A stretch of DNA of 7,451 bases from Candidatus Thorarchaeota archaeon MP11T_1 (GTDB taxonomy: Archaea; Asgardarchaeota; Thorarchaeia; Thorarchaeales; Thorarchaeaceae), in the NCBI GenBank assembly GCA_002825515.1, contig PJET01000079.1:1-7451 (forward strand). Direction: 5' to 3'. A program made the position numbers and the translations under genes. Position 1 is the stretch's first letter; the number at the start of each line of letters is the position of its first letter. The notes beneath the pieces were generated by a model, which was not told where the DNA came from, did no database searches, and saw only the letters and a list, made by a program, of their open reading frames with translations. Positions 1 to 6,367 of the stretch are shown here, in pieces.

Positions 1-500
1 GTGGGGATACTGTGAGGGATGTTCGTTTCGAGAATGGTAAAATTCTTCCTGAATATTTACCTCCACCAGAAAAGTTTGAGGCTGGACTGCAGAATTATGC
101 TGGTGCTATAGGCGCAGGTGCAGCAGCGGAGTATCTTCAAGCAATTGGAATGCACGAGATTGAGAAACATGAACGCTCACTACTTGAAATTGCATTGAAG
201 CGACTGAGTGAAATGGAGCACGTTCAAATCATTGGTACCGATGACATCAACATCAAGACTGGTCTGGTCACCTTCATTGTTGACACAGTCCACTCAGCAC
301 ACGATGTTGCCACTTATCTTAACGATGAACACAATGTCATGGTCCGTAGCGGATGGCATTGTGCAGGACCTTTTCATTATCAGATGGGGATTGATCCAAA
401 AAGAGGGACTGCAAGAGCCAGCTTCTACCTATACAACAACCGTGCTGATGTGGACACTTTTCTATCAGGAATGGAGGCACTCATTGAAGCAAGCAAATAG
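1..500 (+). CDS. sufS: SufS-type cysteine desulfurase, C-terminal part (5' end outside window)
   Basis: PLP-dependent class V aminotransferase of the SufS/CsdA (group II) cysteine desulfurase family. The family takes sulfur from L-cysteine as a persulfide for Fe-S cluster assembly, in the cytoplasm. The frame is open to the window edge (first whole codon at base 3), so a GTG at 12 is not the real start and about 166 of the usual ~400 residues are seen. Visible family marks are a segment near bases 72-110 reading FEAGLQNYAGAIG, which matches the conserved FEAGTPN-AGAIGLG block. Next comes RSGWHCAGP, whose cysteine (codon 360-362) aligns with the persulfide-forming Cys of SufS. RASFYLYN follows, holding the conserved Arg that binds the substrate carboxylate. 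The PLP lysine lies upstream of the window. The stop is TAG at 498-500. Its only neighbour here is a convergent small gene 15 bp away; no sufBCD or scaffold gene is visible. The family call is firm; SufS versus another group II desulfurase is less so. Confidence 0.9.
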   Translation, partial: GDTVRDVRFENGKILPEYLPPPEKFEAGLQNYAGAIGAGAAAEYLQAIGMHEIEKHERSLLEIALKRLSEMEHVQIIGTDDINIKTGLVTFIVDTVHSAHDVATYLNDEHNVMVRSGWHCAGPFHYQMGIDPKRGTARASFYLYNNRADVDTFLSGMEALIEASK

Positions 501-515
501 AGTTTCAATAACTTG

Positions 516-788
516 TCAATATTTACTAATTGCCCATGGACTCCAGCGGGTCTTATCTTGTCTATTCTTCAGATGATGAAGAAGTTTTTTTCTTATCTTG
601 TAGAGTTCACCAAATCGAAGTGTATCAGAATAATTTGAGAGGTCTTGTGCAATCTCATCGAATATTGAGATTGGTACGTTTCTGAAACATCCAATGACAT
701 AGTTCTGATTCTTTTTTCCTTCAAGGAACGCTCTAAGGACACCTTTCAGATAGTTGCGTTCTGCAATAACCATACGAACAGGATTCAT
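516..788 (-). CDS. Small orphan protein of unknown function (90 aa)
   Basis: I do not recognise this protein. It is short and basic, starting MNPVRMVIAERNYLKGVLRA, with a helix-prone middle (SIFDEIAQDLSNYSD) and a Lys/Arg/His-rich tail (KIRKKLLHHLKNRQDK). It has no signal peptide, membrane segment or zinc motif; the single Cys is unpaired. A GTG in the same frame at 804-806 would add six residues. I prefer the ATG at 786-788 because a TATA-like TTTTTATAA lies at 814-822, about 30 bp upstream, which puts the expected transcript start at or just before this ATG (leaderless mRNA, common in archaea). The GTG would then lie upstream of the transcript. The gene sits downstream of rpa on the same strand with a 92-bp gap, and tail-to-tail with the desulfurase. 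It may be a lineage-specific gene. The alternative, a chance frame in a 380-bp spacer, cannot be excluded, but the good start context and the lack of a better frame favour a gene. Confidence 0.55.
   Translation of the reverse strand: MNPVRMVIAERNYLKGVLRAFLEGKKNQNYVIGCFRNVPISIFDEIAQDLSNYSDTLRFGELYKIRKKLLHHLKNRQDKTRWSPWAISKY
585..591 (+). terminator. Possible T-run terminator of the desulfurase gene
   Basis: Seven consecutive T on the + strand, 85 bp beyond the desulfurase stop, followed by the pyrimidine-rich CTTATCTTG. Archaeal RNA polymerase can terminate at such runs without a hairpin. It is antisense to the Lys-Lys codons of the small gene, which explain the run equally well, so this is a weak call. 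Confidence 0.25.
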
Positions 789-813
789 TGTATATCTATT
801 AAACACTCATTGA

Positions 814-822
814 TTATAAAAA
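814..822 (-). promoter_or_regulatory. TATA-like box of the small orphan gene; its T-run may also end rpa transcripts
   Basis: On the - strand the bases read TTTTTATAA. The centre is about 30 bp upstream of the ATG at 786-788, the normal archaeal spacing for a leaderless start. The T5 run (818-822) lies 59 bp past the rpa stop, so it could also act as a weak T-rich terminator for rpa. No stem-loop precedes it. Either role is inferred from position alone. Confidence 0.4.
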
Positions 823-880
823 CGAATAATATGACTGTTTGATGAACCTTTTCGGAATCAAGTAAGAGGAACTCTGTTTT

Positions 881-2677
881 CTAGCCGACTTCCCTCTGGA
901 TCTCTTCTTTTATCCGCTTTATTTCACTCACGGGATCTGCAAACTCGAAACCACTTGCAGAAAGATCTAGTGAATCTCGAAACTTCTTAACACGACCATA
1001 GACTGCAATATATCTTCCAACAACCTTGTCTAAGTTCTCGACGAGGGGCTGTTCTCCTCTTCCAGATTTCTTAATCATCTCATTGGCTTCCTCTGCAGTC
1101 ATCTGAAGCAATTCTTCTCCAACTTTTCCAAAGAGAGTCACTCTGATTGAACCTGACCCGTCATCTACAGTTATTTTGTATAGCATACGAGGTTCAGGTT
1201 TATCGATTTTCCCGCATGACTTACAGACATATCCCTTGTCTGTTTCCTCTAGCTTCTTACTACAACTTGGACACGCTTGGTATACTGGACTCATAGTTTG
1301 ACTCAAATTAACGACTATTCCACAAATCTCTACACTCTTACCCTCCGTTTGATCGTCAATATCACCAATGAGAACTCTTGATGCCTTAGCCATGGGTTGA
1401 AGAGAAACTTGCGATACATCCAATTTTTTGAGTTTAGAGTCCTTAGGATTGATGTATATCTCACCCTTCCGTCCAACTTGAAACTCCACGCCGCCTCTAA
1501 ATCCCTCTTTCACATATCCGTGAAGGATTCTGATGATATCTCCTTCTTTGACCTTCTCAATCTTGTCAACATCATCATTCCAAAACGTGACTCTTGTCTT
1601 GCCTGACTCGTCCGCAAGAATGACATTTCTTACACGACCATCTCGTCCATCCTTGGTCGTAAAGGTGGTCACATCATAGACCGTGACAACTTTTCCCTCA
1701 ATGTCAACATCCCACATACCGGTTGTCAGATCTACGATTTCCTTCATTCCAAGTGGTTCAGAAGTAATCCCAGATAGAGTTGCTTCTACAGCATCAATCT
1801 CATCCTTAAGCCCGCGTTCAATTGAAGCCGCACGTCCAATATGCACTTCAACCTCGGTACCATCACGGTTCAATCTGGTATTCACACCATTAAGCTGAAT
1901 GACCTCACCCTCCTCTGCGTCCTCCATCTCTGAAGCCTTATCATCCCAAAAAACGAGCCTGACAGTTCCTGTTTCATCTGCTCCAAGAATGCTTAGGACC
2001 CTTCCCTCAGACCCATCTCTTTGTCTTGTAAATGTGGATAACCTAAACACCCTCTGAATCTGCACCTTTAGAGTGATGTTGAACAGACCTTCTTTGAGAT
2101 CAGAAATCTTATAGTCTCCAATCGATGGGTCTTTGAAATCGATACCTAAATCTTCAATCTCATAATCCTCAAGAACTCTGATCTGTCCCATCCTGCCCAA
2201 GTTCAATTCCAAAGCGTCACCAAGCCCTTTCTTCACATAAGCCCCTCTCACTTGGATGACATCTCCAACAGATATGACATCCTCCGATACAGCATTTGTT
2301 AGGTCATCCCAGAGAACTACTCTGATACTCCCAGTTTCATCTGAAACCATTATGCTTGCAACTTTACCTTCTGCTCCCCCATCCTTCCGGGAGAATGTAC
2401 GGATTGAACCTAGACTGATTACTTTAGCAGTGAGTGCTACGTTTCTAGTTGTTTCCGTAATATCTTCGATTCTCTGACGTGCTTTGGGTGAAATTTGATG
2501 AAGATCAACTCCAAGTTCTCTAGCTACAATCATTGCAGCAGACTCGTCGTTGATGACTTCTCGTCCGAGTTCCTCTCGTTTTTCTTCAATCATGGACAAG
2601 ATGTCTTTTCGTTCATAGTCTGACCTGTGTTTCAGAATCAATTCAATTGTTTCCTCAAGAGTAAGCAAGTAGGTCAC
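881..2677 (-). CDS. rpa: Replication protein A (multi-OB-fold single-stranded DNA-binding protein)
   Basis: Binds and protects single-stranded DNA in replication, repair and recombination. The 598 residues divide into a charged helical N-terminus (about 5-70, with AAMIVARELGVDL) and four OB folds. The first three are clear repeats, near 74-170, 197-288 and 322-410. Each has a loop rich in Lys/Arg/Gly followed by a core such as DETGSIRVVLWDD (113-125), DETGTVRLVFWDD (234-246) or DESGKTRVTFWND (356-368). The fourth (about 445-580) has DDGSGSIRVTLFG and an inserted C4 zinc finger (C469, C472, C485, C488). This resembles the single-chain RPA of Methanocaldococcus and Methanothermobacter (four OB folds plus zinc finger) rather than the three-subunit Pyrococcus complex. 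No ATG start exists in frame: an in-frame TAG lies at 2687-2689, so GTG 2675-2677 is the first possible start. A TTG at 2666-2668 has the better ribosome-site spacing (see separate entry). The stop is TAG at 881-883. It is transcribed divergently from DP2. Confidence 0.93.
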   Translation of the reverse strand: MTYLLTLEETIELILKHRSDYERKDILSMIEEKREELGREVINDESAAMIVARELGVDLHQISPKARQRIEDITETTRNVALTAKVISLGSIRTFSRKDGGAEGKVASIMVSDETGSIRVVLWDDLTNAVSEDVISVGDVIQVRGAYVKKGLGDALELNLGRMGQIRVLEDYEIEDLGIDFKDPSIGDYKISDLKEGLFNITLKVQIQRVFRLSTFTRQRDGSEGRVLSILGADETGTVRLVFWDDKASEMEDAEEGEVIQLNGVNTRLNRDGTEVEVHIGRAASIERGLKDEIDAVEATLSGITSEPLGMKEIVDLTTGMWDVDIEGKVVTVYDVTTFTTKDGRDGRVRNVILADESGKTRVTFWNDDVDKIEKVKEGDIIRILHGYVKEGFRGGVEFQVGRKGEIYINPKDSKLKKLDVSQVSLQPMAKASRVLIGDIDDQTEGKSVEICGIVVNLSQTMSPVYQACPSCSKKLEETDKGYVCKSCGKIDKPEPRMLYKITVDDGSGSIRVTLFGKVGEELLQMTAEEANEMIKKSGRGEQPLVENLDKVVGRYIAVYGRVKKFRDSLDLSASGFEFADPVSEIKRIKEEIQREVG

Positions 2678-2679
2678 CT
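2674..2679 (-). promoter_or_regulatory. Ribosome binding site that bears on the rpa start
   Basis: On the - strand AGGTGA (2679 down to 2674), within GGAAGGTGACC, matches the archaeal Shine-Dalgarno core GGAGGTGA. It contains the GTG at 2675-2677, so it cannot serve that codon as a normal spaced site. It lies 5 bases before an in-frame TTG at 2666-2668, which is standard spacing. Starting there gives a 595-residue protein beginning MLTLEETIEL. I report the gene from the GTG and regard the TTG as at least equally likely. Confidence 0.5.
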
Positions 2680-2712
2680 TCCATTGCTAATTAAGTGGCT
2701 TCGGCTGTTTTA

Positions 2713-2724
2713 TGGTCATGACCA
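2713..2724. repeat. Perfect 12-bp palindrome, candidate operator
   Basis: TGGTCATGACCA equals its own reverse complement. It lies 36 bp before the rpa GTG and 4 bp from CTTTAAAG, between that box and the expected rpa start site. A bound dimeric regulator there would block rpa and possibly DP2. About two such 12-mers are expected by chance in 7.4 kb but only about 0.04 in this 153-bp spacer. The operator role is inference. Confidence 0.4.
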
Positions 2725-2779
2725 ACTGCTTTAAAGTAATATCCTCAACATCCACGAGCTTGGGGAATTTCTAGGGTTC

Positions 2780-2824
2780 ATGAAGCGAAAGACAAAATAC
2801 ACTATCACGACAGAAACAGGTTGA
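2780..2824 (+). other. Short upstream reading frame before DNA polymerase D large subunit
   Basis: ATG at 2780-2782 opens a 14-codon frame (MKRKTKYTITTETG) that ends at TGA 2822-2824, six bases before the GTG of DP2 and in the same frame. Its last codons contain AGGTTGAT, the only ribosome-site-like sequence for DP2, so the two could be translationally coupled. It matters only if transcription starts upstream of 2780. An AGGG three bases before the ATG is a poor ribosome site. It may be chance. Confidence 0.25.
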
Positions 2825-2830
2825 TTTGTT

Positions 2831-5800
2831 GTGACTGAATCCGATCTGAGTCTTCCCGAGCACAGTATCTTCTACGAGCAGTACTTCAGTGTATTAAATG
2901 AAGAAATACACACCCTATATGCCATCGCAGAAGCTGCTCGGCTCCAGGGATTCGACCCTACCACAAGGGTTGAGATTCCCCCCGCACATGATGTCGCCGC
3001 GCGTGTTGAAGCCACCCTAGAGGGTCCAGTAGGTGTTGCTAAACGTATCCGTGAATTACAAATAGACAAATCTCGAGAGGAAGTAGCTTTTGCTATCGCG
3101 AAAGAAATAGCTGAGGGTAAACTTGGAAGGATTGAAGACGCAGAAAAAGCTGCAGACAAGGCTGTCCGAGTCGCACTCTCTATTCTTACAGAAAGCATCA
3201 CTGCAGCTCCCCTTGAAGGAATCGCAAAAGTCCGTATCAGAGGATCTGGGGACGAACAATACCTAGCGTTGTACCTTGCAGGACCTATTCGAGCCGCAGG
3301 TGGAACAGAGGCTGCTATGACGGTCCTTGTGGCTGACTATGTACGTCAGGTTCTAAACCTACCAGCATTCAAAGCAACAGTGGATGAAACTGAACGGGCT
3401 CTAGAAGAGGTCGAGCTCTATGCGCGAAATGTGCATCTCCAATACTCTGTATATCCTGATCTGGTTCGATTTGCTGCAGCCCGCCTCCCAATAATGCTGA
3501 CTGGTGAACCAACTGAAGAGTTCGAAGTTTCAGGAAGTCGTGATTTGGAGCGTATTGAAACGAACAGGGTCCGAGGAGGAGCTGTTCTAGTTCTAAATGA
3601 TGGTGTGGTTGGAAGAGCTGTTAAGCTGGCAAAGATTGTTAGTAGTAATGAAATTCGCGGCTGGGAGTGGCTTGATGAACTAGCGTCAAGAATGTCAAAG
3701 GTGGCATCCAGCGAGGAGGAAGACACGGCGGATAAGAAGCTTGAGCCAAAATCTGATTACCTGGCCGATGTAATAGGGGGACGACCTGTATTCTCACATC
3801 CATCCCGTATAGGTGGTTTCAGACTAAGATACGGCAGGTCTCGAAATACAGGTCTTGCTGGTGTAGGAGTTCATCCATCAACAATGTACATTGTTGAAGA
3901 GTTCCTAGCCCCTGGTACGCACATTCGAACTGAGCGTCCTGGAAAGGGTTCAATAGTCACTCCTGTTGACTCTATTGAAGGCCCCATCGTTCTCCTGAAA
4001 GATGGTTCTGTGATACGAGTAAGTAGCACAGATGAGGCTAGAACATTAGAAGGCAAAATCTCACGTATTCTATACCTTGGTGATATTCTGGTTGCTCTGG
4101 GTGAGTTCCTAGAGAACAACCATCCGCTTGTACCATCAGGTTATTGTGAAGAGTGGTGGTCCCACGACCTTGATCATGCTGTTTCAAAAATCTCCCTAAC
4201 TGAGCTTGCCACGAAATTATTGAAATCTGACCTTACACCTGAAACTGTGAATCAGCTTGTAGACTTCCCATTAAAACAGATTCCAAGCGCATCTCAGGCA
4301 GTACACCTGTCAAAGAAACTCAAGATTCCACTTCATCCATTCTACCTCTATCGCTGGTCTGCATTAGATCCAAAGGAGGCTCTTAATCTTAGGAAATGGA
4401 TTCTCACAAAGCACACAATCAAAGACTCTGCTATTGTCTTGCCCTCCAGTCCTGAAAATAAGAAGCTCCTCGAGATTGCAGCAATACCCCACACGCTATC
4501 ATCAGACAAAGAACAAATTCATCTCAGTGATGATTCGGTGTCAATTCTTGCCCAGCTTGGCAAGAAGAATGCCACTCCGAAAGGCGAAACATCACTCGAT
4601 TTGATGAATTCTGTAGCCTCTGTGAAATTGATGGACAAGGTTGGTTTCTCTATTGGAGCAAGAATGGGTCGACCCGAAAAAGCTGAAGAACGTAGGATGA
4701 AACCACCCGTTCAAGTACTCTTTCCTGTTGGTCGCACAAAAGGCACAGAGCGTCGAATAGAAGAAGTAGCCAAGAGTGTAGAGCACATCTCCACTCTTGA
4801 CACGTTCGAAGAAGGCTCGATTGACCTTAATGTCCCAGAGTCAAATGGCGTCGAGCTTGAGATGGTTTCTCGAGTGTGCCCAAGCTGTTCGGAGGAAACT
4901 TTTGAGTCAAGGTGTCCCAAATGTAAAGTACATACCAATATACAACCATGGTGTTCTCATGAGGATTGTGGACTGCCAGTGGATCCCAACACAGGCATGT
5001 GCCAGTTCAGCCACGATGTCAATCTAATACGTGTGACGAAAAATGTCCCCGTAGACATCACGGGATTGATTAATCGTGTTAAGACTGAGGTCCACGAGTT
5101 TGAAGCACACGGTGTCCGTGGTGTTCTAGGCCTCACTAGCGACTACAAGATACCCGAGTACCTCGGAAAAGGCATTCTGCGAGCCAAACACGATGTTTAC
5201 TGTTATCGTGATGGAACCGCTAGGTTCGACGCCACTGATGCTCCATTGACTCACTTCACACCACGCGAAATTGGGACCCCTATAAGCCGCCTGCGTGAAC
5301 TGGGTTATGTCACTGATCAAGATGGAGAGCCCTTAGTTTCTGACGAACAGGTAGTAGAACTCAAGGTTCAGGATATTGTTGTACCAGAGAACTGTGCCAT
5401 GTACCTAGTTAGAGTTGGACGGTTTGTTGATGACTGTCTAGAGAAAATATATGATCTGGACCGGTATTACAGATTTGATGCTCAAGAAGATGTCATTGGT
5501 CAGCTTGTTATAGGTCTGGCACCTCACACATCTGCTGGAATAATCGGTCGCATTATTGGGTTTACAAATGCTAGTGTTTGCTATGCACATCCTTATTGGC
5601 ACGCAGCAAAAAGGAGAAACTGTGATGGTGATGAAGATGCCCTCATACTAGTCCTTGATGCGCTTCTGAACTTCTCTAAGAACTATCTTCCAGCAGGAAG
5701 AGGTGGTCTCATGGATGCCCCTCTGGTCTTGTCAGTCATCCTCAACCCAACCGAGGTGGACGATGAGAGTCATAATATCGAGGTCTGTAGACGATACCCT

Positions 5801-6367
5801 GCTGAGTTTTACAACATGGTTGCCAATGCAAGACCCCCCAAGGATGTAGAGAACCTTGTTGACATAATTGCATCGCGTCTGAATTCAGCTGCACAGTACG
5901 AGGGATTTGGATTCACACATAGCACCTCATCATTTGATAAGGGTCCAAAGAATACCAGATACAAGATATTAGGTAGCATGGATGAGAAATTAAGCGCTCA
6001 ATTGAAACTAGCCACTCTGATCTCTGCAGTCGATGCAAGAGATGTTGCTGAACGCGTTCTCTCACACCACTTCTTTCGTGATATTAGAGGTAATCTAAGA
6101 GCATATTCTACACAAAAGATGCAGTGCCAGAAGTGTCGTAGAATCTATAGACGAATTCCATTGTCTGGTATCTGTGTCTGTGGGAATAAACTCTCATTGA
6201 CAGTCAGACAGAAGAACATCTCCAAATATCTCGAGGTAACAAGAAGGATCATTGAGGAACATGGATTAGACCAATATCTACACGAACGATTGAGGCTAAT
6301 AGTAGCCGCTCTTGACTCATTGTTCGTTTCAGAACAGACATCGTTGACTGATTTCTTCGAATCCTAA
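2831..6367 (+). CDS. polC: DNA polymerase D (Pol II) large catalytic subunit DP2
   Basis: Catalytic subunit of the archaeal family D replicative polymerase, which pairs with the proofreading subunit DP1. At 1178 residues it is somewhat shorter than Pyrococcus DP2 (~1260). The N-terminal block (PPAHDVAARVE, GPVGVAKRIREL) and GGRPVFSHPSRIGGFRLRYG (316-335) match the family. GARMGRPEKAEERRMKPPVQ (609-628) is another hallmark. The active-site motif NCDGDED is at 930-936; D932 and D934 align with the metal-binding aspartates of Pyrococcus. The motif is uninterrupted, so there is no intein, although inteins are frequent here. Zinc ligands are C683/C686/C695/C698, then C708/C713/C724/H728 (altered), then C1099/C1102/C1115/C1117. 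The chain ends in QTSLTDFF (1169-1176), a canonical PIP box for PCNA. GTG 2831 is the first start after an in-frame TGA at 2822 and agrees with the family N-terminus; AGGTTGAT before it is a weak ribosome site. The stop TAA at 6365-6367 overlaps the CBS gene's stop. DP1 is not nearby. Confidence 0.97.
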   Translation: MTESDLSLPEHSIFYEQYFSVLNEEIHTLYAIAEAARLQGFDPTTRVEIPPAHDVAARVEATLEGPVGVAKRIRELQIDKSREEVAFAIAKEIAEGKLGRIEDAEKAADKAVRVALSILTESITAAPLEGIAKVRIRGSGDEQYLALYLAGPIRAAGGTEAAMTVLVADYVRQVLNLPAFKATVDETERALEEVELYARNVHLQYSVYPDLVRFAAARLPIMLTGEPTEEFEVSGSRDLERIETNRVRGGAVLVLNDGVVGRAVKLAKIVSSNEIRGWEWLDELASRMSKVASSEEEDTADKKLEPKSDYLADVIGGRPVFSHPSRIGGFRLRYGRSRNTGLAGVGVHPSTMYIVEEFLAPGTHIRTERPGKGSIVTPVDSIEGPIVLLKDGSVIRVSSTDEARTLEGKISRILYLGDILVALGEFLENNHPLVPSGYCEEWWSHDLDHAVSKISLTELATKLLKSDLTPETVNQLVDFPLKQIPSASQAVHLSKKLKIPLHPFYLYRWSALDPKEALNLRKWILTKHTIKDSAIVLPSSPENKKLLEIAAIPHTLSSDKEQIHLSDDSVSILAQLGKKNATPKGETSLDLMNSVASVKLMDKVGFSIGARMGRPEKAEERRMKPPVQVLFPVGRTKGTERRIEEVAKSVEHISTLDTFEEGSIDLNVPESNGVELEMVSRVCPSCSEETFESRCPKCKVHTNIQPWCSHEDCGLPVDPNTGMCQFSHDVNLIRVTKNVPVDITGLINRVKTEVHEFEAHGVRGVLGLTSDYKIPEYLGKGILRAKHDVYCYRDGTARFDATDAPLTHFTPREIGTPISRLRELGYVTDQDGEPLVSDEQVVELKVQDIVVPENCAMYLVRVGRFVDDCLEKIYDLDRYYRFDAQEDVIGQLVIGLAPHTSAGIIGRIIGFTNASVCYAHPYWHAAKRRNCDGDEDALILVLDALLNFSKNYLPAGRGGLMDAPLVLSVILNPTEVDDESHNIEVCRRYPAEFYNMVANARPPKDVENLVDIIASRLNSAAQYEGFGFTHSTSSFDKGPKNTRYKILGSMDEKLSAQLKLATLISAVDARDVAERVLSHHFFRDIRGNLRAYSTQKMQCQKCRRIYRRIPLSGICVCGNKLSLTVRQKNISKYLEVTRRIIEEHGLDQYLHERLRLIVAALDSLFVSEQTSLTDFFES

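Larger units (their letters stand above)
2678..2830. promoter_or_regulatory. Divergent promoter region between rpa and the DNA polymerase D large subunit gene
   Basis: The 153 bp hold all upstream control sequence for both replication genes. Visible elements are a perfect 12-bp palindrome TGGTCATGACCA (2713-2724), and a symmetric CTTTAAAG (2729-2736) usable as a TATA box on either strand. An AT-rich AAAATAC (2794-2800) preceded by GCGAAAGAC also resembles a TATA/BRE pair for DP2. From CTTTAAAG, transcripts would start near 2707 for rpa (about 30 b leader) and near 2758 for DP2 (about 70 b leader). From 2794-2800, the DP2 transcript would be almost leaderless. Which is used cannot be decided from sequence. 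Confidence 0.55.

Noticed and set aside
12..14. GTG at 12 as the start of a short stand-alone protein
   Set aside because: The frame is open to base 1, and the family needs about 230 more residues, including the PLP lysine, upstream. It is a fragment cut by the window edge.
208..576. Open frame of about 120 codons on the + strand inside the desulfurase gene
   Set aside because: It is in another register of a gene with clear family motifs, and its composition (Ser/Thr/Leu/Trp-rich) is typical of a shadow frame.
551..601. Direct repeat TCTTATCTTGT (551-561 and 591-601)
   Set aside because: Only 11 bp, AT/pyrimidine-rich, and explained by similar Lys/Arg codons in the small gene on the - strand.
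2780..2833. In-frame TGA at 2822-2824 as a nonsense mutation shortening the N-terminus of DP2
   Set aside because: The protein from GTG 2831 already begins where family members begin, so no conserved sequence is missing upstream.
2872..4119. Several - strand open frames of 67-109 codons inside DP2
   Set aside because: They are Ser/Arg-rich shadows antisense to a conserved gene. None has family motifs or start signals.
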